From Draconibacterium mangrovi (lineage in GTDB: Bacteria > Bacteroidota > Bacteroidia > Bacteroidales > Prolixibacteraceae), in NCBI RefSeq assembly GCF_010586825.1, contig NZ_JAAAGB010000007.1, forward strand, positions 62,001-126,000: a DNA stretch of 64,000 nucleotides, written 5' to 3'. The notes under the pieces were generated by a model. That model was not told where the DNA came from. It worked only from the letters and a program-made list of their open reading frames with translations, and did no database searches. Made by a program: the position numbers and the translations under genes. How positions within the stretch are numbered: position 1 is the stretch's first letter; each line of letters begins with the position of its first letter. Below are positions 7,739 to 16,812 of the stretch, piece after piece.

Positions 7739-9391
7739 ATGAAACGAATATTCATGCTGTTTATAGCAACAACTCTATTCTTTAGTTGTTCTACAAACAC
7801 CAAAAAAGAAGCAAAACAAAACACAAAAATGGAAGTGAATCCGGAAATAAAAAAGAAGGCCGACGAATTTGTATCGTTTAAATTAACTACCGATTTAAGC
7901 GTACTTAGCGAGAATGAAAAGCAAATGTTGCCGATTCTGCTCGAAGCCGCCAAATTAATGAACGACATTTACTGGCAGGAAGCGTACGGCGATAAAGACG
8001 AATTGCTGAGCCAAAGTTGGGATGAATACACCCTGAAATTTATAAAGCTGAATTATGGTCCGTGGGAGCGTTTAAATGCCAATAAACCGTTTTTACCCGG
8101 ATACGAAGAGAAACCGGCAGGGGCAAATTTCTATCCGACCGATATGACAAAGGAAGAATTTGAAGCCTGGGACGACGAAACAAAAACAAGCCTGTATACC
8201 CTGATACGCCGCGACGAAGACGGTGCTTTAAAGTCTGTACCATACCACATCGCATTCGGAAAGGAAATTAGAAAGGCTGCCGATCTTTTGCTTCAGGCAG
8301 CAGAACTGGCCGAAGATGCCGGGCTGAAAAAATATCTCGAAGAAAGATCACAAGCATTGCTCACTGATGAATATTACGCCAGTGATGTTGCGTGGATGGA
8401 AATGAAAAACAACACCATCGAGTTTATTATTGGCCCCATCGAAAATTACGAGGACCAACTTTACGGTTATAAAGCAGCACACGAATCGTTTATCCTGATA
8501 AAAGATAAAGAATGGAGTAAGCGACTGGAGAAATATGCTGCATTGTTGCCGGGATTGCAAAAAGCCTTGCCTTGCGAGCAGCCATACAAAAACGAAACGC
8601 CGGGCGTTGATTCGGATATGAATGTTTACGATGCCATTTATTACGCCGGCGATTGTAATGCTGGGAGTAAAACCATTGCCATCAATCTTCCAAACGACGA
8701 AGAGGTTCGCGAAACAAAAGGTAGCCGTAAACTGCAGTTGAAAAATTCGATGCAGGCTAAGTTCGATAAAATACTCGTACCAATTGCCGATCTGTTAATT
8801 GCTGAAGATCAGCGCCAGCATGTAAAATTCGATGCTTTCTTCGAAAATACCATGTTTCATGAAGTGGCGCACGGTTTGGGATTAGGAAGTACAATTGATC
8901 AGAGTACTACAGTTCGTGAAGCCTTAAAAGATGCCTACACTTCAATTGAAGAGAGTAAAGCCGACATTCTTGGGTTGTGGTGCGTTTACCAGTTAAACGA
9001 AATGGGCGAGTTGGGCGAAAAAGAAATGATGGACAACTTCGTAACATTTATGGCCGGCATCTTCCGCTCGGTACGTTTTGGCGCTGCCAGTGCGCACGGT
9101 AAGGCAAATATGATGCGTTTTTACTATTTCCAGGAAATGGGAGCTTTTACACGTGACGAGGCCACCGGAACGTATCGTGTTGATTACGAAAAAATGAAAG
9201 ACGCCATGATGAACCTGTCGGAAATTGTTCTTAAAATTCAGGGCGATGGCGACTACCAGCAGGCCAAACAAATCCTTGAAGAGAAAGGCTTTATTCGCGA
9301 AGCACTTCAAAAAGACCTGGACAGGATAGGAGAGGCCGGTATTCCGCGCGATATTGTTTTTGAACAGGGAGCAGAGGTTTTAGGACTTTAA
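7739..9391 (+). CDS. M49-like (dipeptidyl-peptidase III-type) zinc metallopeptidase lipoprotein
   Basis: Probable secreted zinc peptidase attached to the membrane through lipobox Cys17 (LFFSC). In the 550-residue protein the zinc site is HEVAHG at 374-379 (His374, Glu375, His378), with the second motif EESKAD at 404-409, which matches the EExxAD motif that supplies the third ligand in dipeptidyl peptidase III. Classical M49 enzymes use HExxGH, one residue longer; here the motif is the five-residue HExxH, as reported for some bacterial DPP III proteins such as that of Caldithrix. The family would remove dipeptides from short peptides. The gene has its own promoter and terminator. Some annotation pipelines may call it a Zn-dependent hydrolase. 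Confidence 0.8.
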   Translation: MKRIFMLFIATTLFFSCSTNTKKEAKQNTKMEVNPEIKKKADEFVSFKLTTDLSVLSENEKQMLPILLEAAKLMNDIYWQEAYGDKDELLSQSWDEYTLKFIKLNYGPWERLNANKPFLPGYEEKPAGANFYPTDMTKEEFEAWDDETKTSLYTLIRRDEDGALKSVPYHIAFGKEIRKAADLLLQAAELAEDAGLKKYLEERSQALLTDEYYASDVAWMEMKNNTIEFIIGPIENYEDQLYGYKAAHESFILIKDKEWSKRLEKYAALLPGLQKALPCEQPYKNETPGVDSDMNVYDAIYYAGDCNAGSKTIAINLPNDEEVRETKGSRKLQLKNSMQAKFDKILVPIADLLIAEDQRQHVKFDAFFENTMFHEVAHGLGLGSTIDQSTTVREALKDAYTSIEESKADILGLWCVYQLNEMGELGEKEMMDNFVTFMAGIFRSVRFGAASAHGKANMMRFYYFQEMGAFTRDEATGTYRVDYEKMKDAMMNLSEIVLKIQGDGDYQQAKQILEEKGFIREALQKDLDRIGEAGIPRDIVFEQGAEVLGL

Positions 9392-9399
9392 AATACAAT

Positions 9400-9431
9400 C
9401 CGGGAAGAATTAAACTTCCCGGTTCTTTTTT
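9400..9431 (+). terminator. intrinsic terminator after the M49-like gene
   Basis: CCGGGAAG (9400-9407) pairs with CTTCCCGG (9415-9422), followed by a T-rich tract. Confidence 0.85.
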
Positions 9432-9494
9432 CTCCAAAATTATTCTTCGTCGTATTTAACTCCCCGTTAACAACAAATTCGGTGCATTCAAGGT

Positions 9495-9502
9495 TATATT
9501 TG
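9495..9502 (+). promoter_or_regulatory. -7-type element abutting a GTG start
   Basis: TATATTTG matches TAnnTTTG exactly and ends 4 bases before the GTG start at 9507, so a transcript from here would have almost no leader. No good -33 element is seen. Confidence 0.4.
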
Positions 9503-9506
9503 TAAG

Positions 9507-10004
9507 GTGAATCAGATAAAGAACATAGCGGTTTTATTTCTGGGAATGATATTTCTGTTGTCAACTTCCGGATTCGTTTTGTACAAAAGCTATTGTGCAT
9601 GTTCAGGCGAGGATTACACCAGCATTATCGTAAAACCTGCAACCTGCGAAACCGATTTTCATCAACATCACAAACACGATCTGTCGAACAACGAAATAAG
9701 CTGTTCTGAAGGCGAATGTCATGAATGCCAACCAACAGGTGATCATTCAGATACCTGCGGATGTGAAGCGCCTGAATCGATTTTTATGAAATTGATGGAT
9801 AAGGCGGTTAATGATGAAGTAAAGTTCGTCGCCGTTCAGCCGGTTGAATTAAAAGTGTTCAGCGCCGAAATTCTTTGGGAACAGAAAACGAATAAGGAGG
9901 ACAACCTCAATAAACGTAATTATGCTGATCCTCCGCCCAGGATAAAATCCTCTCTCGACTATCTTATCCATATTCAACAACTTAAAATCCCTTCGTTAGC
10001 TTAA
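9507..10004 (+). CDS. Cys/His-rich secreted or membrane protein, HYC_CC_PP-type, of a metal cassette
   Basis: A 165-residue protein with one N-terminal hydrophobic segment (residues 7-26), then a Cys/His-rich part: Cys30, Cys32, Cys47, a His cluster at 52-57, Cys66, Cys71, His72, Cys74, Cys84 and Cys86. The pattern SYCAC, later paired Cys and a final DPPPR fits the small HYC_CC_PP family. The clustered thiols and imidazoles suggest binding of a soft or transition metal. The start is GTG; an in-frame ATG at residue 14 would cut into the membrane segment. The TonB receptor gene follows by 104 bases and an HMA protein comes after it, a layout that supports metal handling. The exact metal is unknown. 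Confidence 0.7.
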   Translation: MNQIKNIAVLFLGMIFLLSTSGFVLYKSYCACSGEDYTSIIVKPATCETDFHQHHKHDLSNNEISCSEGECHECQPTGDHSDTCGCEAPESIFMKLMDKAVNDEVKFVAVQPVELKVFSAEILWEQKTNKEDNLNKRNYADPPPRIKSSLDYLIHIQQLKIPSLA

Positions 10005-10108
10005 GATTGGTTCTGTGTAATCAGAATACTGCAGTTTTTGCAGCAATAAAATTGTGCATTTCTGCATTCAATGTAGATCACACGCTTTGAATTATAATCT
10101 TAAGAATA

Positions 10109-12331
10109 ATGAAGAAATACATATTACTTTTATTGATCCTGTTTCCGTTTCTCACGAAAGCACAGTCTGTTTCAGGTGTGGTTTTTAGCGACGAGGCGAA
10201 TGGGAAACAGCCGCTTCCGGGGGTGAATGTGGTTTGGGAAGGCACCAGCGAAGGTACTGCCTCAATGCCCGATGGAAGTTTTACTTTAAAAAACAAACCG
10301 GGACGAAATAAGCTGGTCTTTAGTTTTGTTGGTTACGAATCGCAAACTGTTCGTGTGAGCGATAACGATCCTTTGGAAGTGGTACTTCAACCCAATCTTG
10401 AATTGGAAGAAGTGACAGTGATTCAAAAGGATCGGGGAACTTATTTGTCGGTGATTAATCCCATACAAACCGAAAATATTAGCGGAGCCGAGTTGCACAA
10501 GGCGGCCTGCTGTAACCTGGCTGAAAGTTTTGAAACCAATCCTTCGGTGGATGTTAGTTACAGCGATGCCGTTACCGGAGCCAAGCAAATAAAGCTGTTG
10601 GGACTCGACGGAACCTATTCGCAACTTCAGGTGGAAAATATGCCTGCATTGCGTGGTTTGGCAACAACCTTCGGATTAACCTATATTCCCGGACCGTGGC
10701 TGGAATCGATTCAGGTTTCGAAAGGAGCGGCTTCTGTGTTGAACGGTTACGAATCGATTGCCGGGCAAATCAATGCAGAATTGAAAAAGCCGGACAGCGA
10801 GGAAAAACTTTTTCTGAATGTTTTTGGCAACGACGAAGGCCGTTATGAATTTAACGGAAACACAAATATTAAAGTAAAAGGCGATACACTTACCACCGGT
10901 ATTTTTGTACATGCCAGCGATGTGTCGAAAGAAAATGACCATAATCATGATGGCTTTCTTGATTCACCGCTTTCGAGTACTTTTGAGGTGGCCAACCGCT
11001 GGAAATACAATAACCATAAAGGCGGTATGGCTCAGGCCGGATTTACTTTGCTGTGGAACGACAGAATGGGAGGTCAGGTTGGTGCCAATAATGATATGAT
11101 TCCTTCCGTCGACAACCCGTATGGTGTTAATATTGAAACCAACCGGGTAGATGCATTTTTTAAGTCGGGTATTGTATCGCAAGATAATCACCGTGCCTTG
11201 GCAATTTTGACCAATTTTGCCCGTCATGAAACCAAATCGTATTACGGCTTATCGCGTTACGATGCCGATGAAACACGTTTTTATGGCAACCTGGTTTACA
11301 CACAGGATCTGGATATAGCGGCAATTCATGTGCTAAATAGCGGTGCAAGTTTTATTTACGACGATTTTAACGAAATGCTTTACAATCAGGATGTACAGCG
11401 CACCGAAAAAGTTCCGGGGATATTTACGGAATACACTTTTAAACCCGGCGATAGGCTAACCCTGATGGCCGGAATTCGTGCCGATTTCCATAACATTTTT
11501 GGGAATTTTGTTACGCCACGTATGCATTTCCGTTACCAGTTTGCCGACCATTACACCATTCGTACAAGTGCCGGAAAAGGCTACCGCACTGCAAATGTAA
11601 TTTCAGAAAACACATATTTGCTGGCCAACTCTCGTCCAATCAGCTGGACCGAAGATGCGGTTCAGGAAGAAGCCTGGAATTTTGGTTTTGCATTTATTCA
11701 GAATTACAAATTACTGGATCGCGACCTGAGTATCAATGCTGAATTCTTCCGTACCGAGTTTCAGCAAAAATTGGTGGTCGACAGGGAAACGTCTTCTGAA
11801 TTTATATACCTGTTGCCTTCAAACGAAAAGGCGTATGCTAATAGTCTTCAGTTTGATGTGCGCTGGCAACCTGTAAAGCGCCTGGATATGTTGCTGGCTT
11901 ACCGTGTTAATGATATTAAAGAAACCATCGGCGGCGAATTAAAGGATGCGCCTTTAACCAGCGATTACAAGGGGTTGATCAATTTTAACTACACCACCAA
12001 TCTGAAGAAATGGATGTTCGATTACACCATTCAGTTTAATGGTGGCGGGCGCATCCCGCGTGTTTATGAAGAGTGGATGAATCGGGCAGATATCGCGGGA
12101 GATATTTTTGAGTTTTCGCCCTACACAATTATGAATGCACAGGTAACGAAATATTTCCGCTACTGGAATATTTACCTGGGGGTGGAGAACCTTACTGATT
12201 TTACGCAAAGTAATCCGATTGAAGGCGCCGACGATCCATTTGGCGAAAATTTTAGTGCTACCAACATTTGGGGGCCAACAATGGGTAGAAAAATCTACCT
12301 CGGATTACGGTTTAATTTGAATTATGAATAA
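10109..12331 (+). CDS. TonB-dependent outer-membrane receptor, probable metal or metallophore uptake
   Basis: A 740-residue receptor. Residues 1-19 are a signal peptide ending in KAQ; 20-105 form a carboxypeptidase-D regulatory-like domain (VSGVVFSDEANGKQPLPGVNV-type pattern); about 115-230 form the plug (IQVSKGAASVLNGYESIAGQI); the rest is a 22-strand-type barrel ending in GLRFNLNYE. A vicinal pair Cys134-Cys135 lies at the start of the plug, and His278-Asn-His280 lies in an exposed barrel loop; both could touch metal. It is shorter than SusC receptors and has no SusD partner. Flanked by a Cys/His-rich protein and an HMA protein, it probably imports copper, another soft metal or a chelate; that is inference. 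Confidence 0.85.
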   Translation: MKKYILLLLILFPFLTKAQSVSGVVFSDEANGKQPLPGVNVVWEGTSEGTASMPDGSFTLKNKPGRNKLVFSFVGYESQTVRVSDNDPLEVVLQPNLELEEVTVIQKDRGTYLSVINPIQTENISGAELHKAACCNLAESFETNPSVDVSYSDAVTGAKQIKLLGLDGTYSQLQVENMPALRGLATTFGLTYIPGPWLESIQVSKGAASVLNGYESIAGQINAELKKPDSEEKLFLNVFGNDEGRYEFNGNTNIKVKGDTLTTGIFVHASDVSKENDHNHDGFLDSPLSSTFEVANRWKYNNHKGGMAQAGFTLLWNDRMGGQVGANNDMIPSVDNPYGVNIETNRVDAFFKSGIVSQDNHRALAILTNFARHETKSYYGLSRYDADETRFYGNLVYTQDLDIAAIHVLNSGASFIYDDFNEMLYNQDVQRTEKVPGIFTEYTFKPGDRLTLMAGIRADFHNIFGNFVTPRMHFRYQFADHYTIRTSAGKGYRTANVISENTYLLANSRPISWTEDAVQEEAWNFGFAFIQNYKLLDRDLSINAEFFRTEFQQKLVVDRETSSEFIYLLPSNEKAYANSLQFDVRWQPVKRLDMLLAYRVNDIKETIGGELKDAPLTSDYKGLINFNYTTNLKKWMFDYTIQFNGGGRIPRVYEEWMNRADIAGDIFEFSPYTIMNAQVTKYFRYWNIYLGVENLTDFTQSNPIEGADDPFGENFSATNIWGPTMGRKIYLGLRFNLNYE

Positions 12332-12364
12332 CCAGCTAAAAGCGAAATGCTTGATGCATAAAAA

Positions 12365-12712
12365 ATGAACAAGATGAAAAAACTGATTTTATTATTTACA
12401 ATGGCAATGTTTATCGGTTTTGCCGGTAACGAAACATTTGCACAGAAAAATGAGAATAAAGTAGTTTGCTTTAAAAGCAACATGGACTGCGCCGACTGTG
12501 AGAAAACAGTTTCAGAATACCTGAAATTTGAAAAAGGGGTGAAAGACCTGAAAATTGATCACGTCTCAAATACCATTTTAGTGGAATATAAAGACGGCAA
12601 GAATACGGATGATAAACTGGCCGAAGCCATTGAAAAGAAAGGTTACAAAGCTGATAAGATTACCAAACAAGAGTACGAGAAAATTGTAGCTGAAACGAAA
12701 GAAAGTAAGTAA
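12365..12712 (+). CDS. secreted heavy-metal-associated (HMA) domain protein
   Basis: A 115-residue protein with a signal peptide (cleavage after ETFAQ, residue 27) and a single HMA fold. The metal loop is MDCADC with Cys42 and Cys45, matching the MxCxxC motif of Atx1/MerP-type metallochaperones, followed by the usual beta-alpha-beta-beta-alpha-beta pattern (NTILVEYKDG, then AIEKKGYKAD). An extra Cys35 lies just upstream. Export and the neighbouring TonB receptor suggest a periplasmic carrier for Cu(I) or a similar ion. The gene starts 33 bases after the receptor and is followed by a strong terminator, so it is last in the cassette. Confidence 0.9.
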   Translation: MNKMKKLILLFTMAMFIGFAGNETFAQKNENKVVCFKSNMDCADCEKTVSEYLKFEKGVKDLKIDHVSNTILVEYKDGKNTDDKLAEAIEKKGYKADKITKQEYEKIVAETKESK

Positions 12713-12759
12713 CAGTTCCATTAGGAAAGAAAATAATCGCCTGATTAAGATGAATAAAA

Positions 12760-12788
12760 GGCTGTCCGGTTTTGGGCAGCCTTTTTTT
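12760..12788 (+). terminator. intrinsic terminator of the metal cassette
   Basis: GGCTGTCC (12760-12767) pairs with GGGCAGCC (12774-12781), including one G-U pair, and is followed by seven T. Confidence 0.85.
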
Positions 12789-12897
12789 ATGAGGTGGAAA
12801 TTATACTAACAAAAGTCATAATGCGCTAATTATGAAATCATTTTACTGGTTGTCTATGTCATAATTTTCGTACTTTTCACTTCAAATTCGTAAAATT

Positions 12898-14259
12898 ATG
12901 TCTGAACAAAAATTCATTTCCGCTAAGTCGACAGCGTTTTTATTGTGCGTTTGTGCTGCTCTTTTCCAATCGTGTAATAGCGAACCTAAAATTGAAAAAG
13001 AGCTTTATATTCCTCAGAACATCTATAAAGTTCCCGAAAACAACGACTTCACAAATCCGGAAAGTGAATTTAGCAACAAACACATGGTGGAGAGTGATAA
13101 TTTTGCGCTATTCTGGCATAAAGAATACGGCGATGATCCGATGGCTAATCCCGACTCAACAAAACGTTTTGATCCGAAATACGCCATAGAAGAATGCGAG
13201 CGTTTTTACAACTACTATGTTGATGAACTGAAGATCGTAGAGAAAGGAAATTCGCTTACGGACAAGTATAAAATGTTGATCATTGTTTTTGGCGGCGATG
13301 AAGCAACTGCCTTTGGTGGCGGGGAAGAAGATAAGATTGGAATGCTTTGGACACCCGCTGTTCGCATCAATAAAAAGCCTTATGGAGCACTGGCTCACGA
13401 GCTGGCGCATTCTTTTCAATATGTTTCAAGTGCTGACGCCGGAACAGGACCACGCGGACCAATAATGGAGATGTCGGCGCAATACATGTTGTGGCAGGTT
13501 TACCCGGAATGGATGACATTCGAAAATTACCACCTGGTAGATTTTATGAAGCAAACGAATTATGCGTATTTACATCCGATCAATATGTATCATTCGCCGT
13601 ATGTGTTGGAATACTGGTCGCAGATTCATGGCAAAGAGTTTTTGGGCCAATTGTATCGTGCAACACAGGAAAAGGACGATCCGGTGATGACTTATAAACG
13701 TTTGACTGAAATTGACCAGGAAACATTTAACGATGAAATGTTTGATGCTTCACGCCGGTTTATTACCTGGGATCTCGACCGTGTTCAGGACGTCGCACAT
13801 CAATATGCCAATCAGCACCAGTGCAAATTAACAACTGTAGCTGATGGTTGGTACAAAATAACAGCTGAAAATTGTCCTCAAAACTACGGGTATAACGGAA
13901 TTCAGCTTAACGTTCCTGGAGCCGGAACTGAGGTAGTTTTGGATTTTAAAGGAATTGCCGGTGCAGATGGTTATAATGCTGTAAAAGTGGATAAAGCAGG
14001 CTGGCGCTATGGTTTTGTGGCTTCGTTAAAAGATGGCAGTCGTGTTTATAGCGATATGCTAAAGGCAAATGAAAGCAGTACGAAATTTACCGTTCCTGAA
14101 AATACCGAGTATTTGTGGCTGGTAGTAATGGGAGCGCCAACAGAGCATTGGCCAATTGTTATGCGCTGGGGAAATGATGCAGAAGAGACACCTGAAGAAA
14201 ATTGGCCATACCAAATTAAACTCGAAGGAACAACACTCGCTACTTCGGTTATTGGTTAG
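12898..14259 (+). CDS. DUF6055-like putative zinc metalloprotease lipoprotein
   Basis: A 453-residue exported protein with a lipobox at Cys26 (LFQSC). Residues about 60-330 form a metalloprotease-like domain with AHELAHSFQ, an HExxH site at His167, Glu168 and His171, preceded by ALAHE-type helix spacing and by a Gly-rich strand (FGGGEEDKIGML). Residues 330-450 form a beta-sandwich C-terminal domain. This fits the DUF6055 family known from Bacteroidetes and related secreted proteins. The substrate is unknown. It stands alone between the metal-cassette terminator and a VOC gene. A weak -7-like TACTTTTC lies at 12871-12878. Confidence 0.65.
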   Translation: MSEQKFISAKSTAFLLCVCAALFQSCNSEPKIEKELYIPQNIYKVPENNDFTNPESEFSNKHMVESDNFALFWHKEYGDDPMANPDSTKRFDPKYAIEECERFYNYYVDELKIVEKGNSLTDKYKMLIIVFGGDEATAFGGGEEDKIGMLWTPAVRINKKPYGALAHELAHSFQYVSSADAGTGPRGPIMEMSAQYMLWQVYPEWMTFENYHLVDFMKQTNYAYLHPINMYHSPYVLEYWSQIHGKEFLGQLYRATQEKDDPVMTYKRLTEIDQETFNDEMFDASRRFITWDLDRVQDVAHQYANQHQCKLTTVADGWYKITAENCPQNYGYNGIQLNVPGAGTEVVLDFKGIAGADGYNAVKVDKAGWRYGFVASLKDGSRVYSDMLKANESSTKFTVPENTEYLWLVVMGAPTEHWPIVMRWGNDAEETPEENWPYQIKLEGTTLATSVIG

Positions 14260-14300
14260 ATAGGGTTCATTTTTATTTCACATCTTTGTAAATAAAAACC

Positions 14301-14729
14301 ATGCAATCCATAATCGACCACATTGAAATTACGGTTAAGGACCTTGAAAAGACTGTGTCGTTTTATGATCTGTTTTTTCCATTGCTAGGATTTTCACTCG
14401 AAAAGAAAACTTCGGTTTATATTGCTTCGCACGACAAGCACGTGGTTGAATATTCCCATCCGAATCTTTGTATTGCACTCACTTCTCCACGAGAATCGTT
14501 AAAGGAGGATACTGTTCACCGGCGCCGGCCGGGAGCACTCCATCACCTGGCATTTAAAGCTGAATCGCGCAAAGAAGTTGATGGCGTATATTCCAAATTA
14601 GTAGAAATGAATGCGGATATTGTAAGTGCACCACGTATGTATCCGGAGTATCACGAGAGTTATTATGCGGTTTTCTTTAAAGCTCCTGACGGGATCAAGT
14701 TTGAGGTGGTTTGTCAGCGAGTAGAATAA
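14301..14729 (+). CDS. VOC-superfamily (glyoxalase/bleomycin-resistance-like) protein
   Basis: A 142-residue protein with the two beta-alpha-beta-beta-beta modules of the vicinal-oxygen-chelate fold. Likely metal ligands are His7 in IDHIEITV, the His pair in ALHHLAF, and a Glu in the last strand (GIKFEVV). The family includes glyoxalase I, dioxygenases and resistance proteins; the exact reaction cannot be told. It begins 41 bases after the DUF6055 gene. A near-consensus CATCTTTG lies 12 bases upstream of the ATG. Confidence 0.85.
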   Translation: MQSIIDHIEITVKDLEKTVSFYDLFFPLLGFSLEKKTSVYIASHDKHVVEYSHPNLCIALTSPRESLKEDTVHRRRPGALHHLAFKAESRKEVDGVYSKLVEMNADIVSAPRMYPEYHESYYAVFFKAPDGIKFEVVCQRVE

Positions 14730-15052
14730 GCTCCACATAGGAAGGAATAATAGGCAATTGCCAAAATAACAGTAGGCATTTTATTATTCTAATTTTATCA
14801 CAGAGTTTCACGGAGAAGTTACAGAGTTACACGGAGACGAAAGACCAATGTTGCAAATACAATTTAACCATTTATCAGTTTCACAATTATTTCCCATGAT
14901 GCCATCAAACTCCTAACATTAAAGCATTTATGCATGCCTCCAAACTAACACCCAACTTCAGACCCTCAACCTCCAATAACAAATCATTACCATTGTAATC
15001 AAAGCCTGTCAATCATCCATCAGGTTGTTAAACAATAAGTAGCTTCGCAATA
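14730..15052. other. gene-free interval with a short 21-bp tandem repeat
   Basis: No credible gene. At 14800-14840 two diverged 21-base units (ACAGAGTTTCACGGAGA and ACAGAGTTACACGGAGA cores) stand in tandem. I recall such cacagag-type repeats from intergenic DNA of many bacteria. Otherwise AT-rich and unremarkable. Confidence 0.6.
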
Positions 15053-16381
15053 ATGGAGCTCAAACAGAAATACAACAACTTCCCGTTCAAGCCATCAAAA
15101 GTACCGTTCTTTTATGGATGGGTGATTTTATTTGCCGCCACCATTGGTGTATTGTGCAGCGCGCCCGGACAAACAACAGGGGTTTCAACGTTTACCGATT
15201 ATCTGATCGATAGCATTGGCATTAGTCGCGACCAGATCAGTACCGCCTATATGTTTGGAACCATTGCCAGTTCGTTTATTCTTACCTATGCCGGGAAATT
15301 GTACGATAAATACGGCGCACGCTGGGTGGGAATGGCTGCAGCGCTTACACTGGGTTTTGTTTTGGTTTTGTTCAGCCAGTCCGACCGCATTATCAAAGCC
15401 ATCGTTCCGCAGCGTTCAAACATTTATGTAGGTGTGGCAGTAGCTACTTGTATCGTGTTCTTTTTTATGCTGCGTTTTTCGGGGCAGGGTGTAATTACCA
15501 TGGTTTCGCGAAATATGCTGATGAAGTGGTTTATCGCCCGCAGGGGATTGGTAAACGGTATTTCCTCAGTATTTGTTTCGCTCGGATTTTCCATTGCTCC
15601 GCTAAGCTTCGATTTGTTAATTGTTGGAACTTCGTGGCGCTGGGCCTGGTTGATTATGGCAATGGGAATCGGTGTTGGATTCTTCCTGTTTGTGTTTATT
15701 TTCTTCCGCGATAATCCTGAAGATTGTGACCAGATTCCCGACGGGGAAAAACACGGGAACAAAGAACACGATGTAATCATAAAACCCTTTAAGCAATTTA
15801 CGCTGAAAGAGGCGCGTAGCGGACTGACTTTCTGGTTGTTCGTATTGCCATCAGCCATTTATGCCATGTTTATTACGGGTTATGTATTTCACCTGGTTTC
15901 GGTTTTTGGCGAGGCCGGCATCGACAAAGAGCAAGCACTATCGGTGTTTATTCCCATGTCGATGATTTCGGTGGTACTTGCTTTTGTTGGCGGATGGATT
16001 AGCGACCGCATAAAACTTCAGTACCTGCTTTACTTTATGCTGGCCGGAATGGTAGTGGCTTTAATCGCACTGGCAAATATTAACACCGGCTTTTATTACT
16101 ACGCTTTTATAATTGGCAGTGCTATCCCAAGCGGCATGTATAACGTGCTGTTAAGTGTTACCTGGCCACGTTTTTATGGCCGCGATCACCTGGGAAAAAT
16201 CACCGGCTTTGTAATGGCCATTATCGTTTTCTTTAGCGCTTTGGGGCCAATCTTTTTCAGCTTATCGCATTCGCACCTGGGAAGCTATTCGTATGCCATT
16301 TATACCTTACTCGGAATTATATTGATTATTTCGGCTATTAGTTTTAAAGCGCATAATCCGCAGGATGCATTTGAGCGTTAG
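15053..16381 (+). CDS. MFS transporter, OFA (oxalate/formate antiporter-like) family
   Basis: A 442-residue inner-membrane carrier with about 12 hydrophobic segments, split into two six-helix halves by a hydrophilic loop near residues 225-260. It begins FYGWVILFAATIGVLCSAPGQ, which is typical of OFA/monocarboxylate-type MFS proteins, and has the loop motif GKLYDKYGARW between helices 2 and 3 with its counterpart GWISDRIKLQY in the second half. Substrates of the family are small carboxylates; the substrate here is unknown. It stands alone, 57 bases before a small DUF1801 gene on the same strand. Confidence 0.85.
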   Translation: MELKQKYNNFPFKPSKVPFFYGWVILFAATIGVLCSAPGQTTGVSTFTDYLIDSIGISRDQISTAYMFGTIASSFILTYAGKLYDKYGARWVGMAAALTLGFVLVLFSQSDRIIKAIVPQRSNIYVGVAVATCIVFFFMLRFSGQGVITMVSRNMLMKWFIARRGLVNGISSVFVSLGFSIAPLSFDLLIVGTSWRWAWLIMAMGIGVGFFLFVFIFFRDNPEDCDQIPDGEKHGNKEHDVIIKPFKQFTLKEARSGLTFWLFVLPSAIYAMFITGYVFHLVSVFGEAGIDKEQALSVFIPMSMISVVLAFVGGWISDRIKLQYLLYFMLAGMVVALIALANINTGFYYYAFIIGSAIPSGMYNVLLSVTWPRFYGRDHLGKITGFVMAIIVFFSALGPIFFSLSHSHLGSYSYAIYTLLGIILIISAISFKAHNPQDAFER

Positions 16382-16438
16382 GCGACTCAATCTATTTTCA
16401 AAATCTTTATTTATCTTAGGATTTCTAAATCAAGAATC

Positions 16439-16795
16439 ATGAAGAAGATTGATAATGTTGATGCTTATATTTCCGGATTTCCGACTGATATTCAGGATAA
16501 ACTTATTCAAATACGCGAAATAATTCGAGAAAATGCTCCTGATGCTATTGAGGGGATTTCGTATGGTATGCCTGCCTACAAGTTGAATAAAAAGCCCCTG
16601 GTTTATTTTGGCGGCTACGAAAAACACATCGGTTTTTATGCCACTCCCACGGGGCACGAAAGATTTAAAAATAAGCTGGCCGTGTATAAACAGGGGAAGG
16701 GATCAGTACAGTTTCCAAACAAACAGGCTTTGCCGCTTGATTTAATCGCAGAGATTGTAAAGTTTAGAGTTGAGGAAAGTAAGCAAATGAAATAA
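16439..16795 (+). CDS. DUF1801 (YdhG-like) protein
   Basis: A 118-residue soluble protein with the DUF1801 pattern: VDAYISGFPTDIQDKLIQIR, then ISYGMPAYK, VYFGGYEKHIGFYATP and a basic stretch before the C-terminal helix. Family members include the Bacillus protein YdhG, described as an iron chaperone-like protein; the biochemical role is uncertain in general. It ends 17 bases from the convergent radical SAM gene. Confidence 0.85.
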   Translation: MKKIDNVDAYISGFPTDIQDKLIQIREIIRENAPDAIEGISYGMPAYKLNKKPLVYFGGYEKHIGFYATPTGHERFKNKLAVYKQGKGSVQFPNKQALPLDLIAEIVKFRVEESKQMK

Positions 16796-16812
16796 GCGGG
16801 AATCCGATTTTT

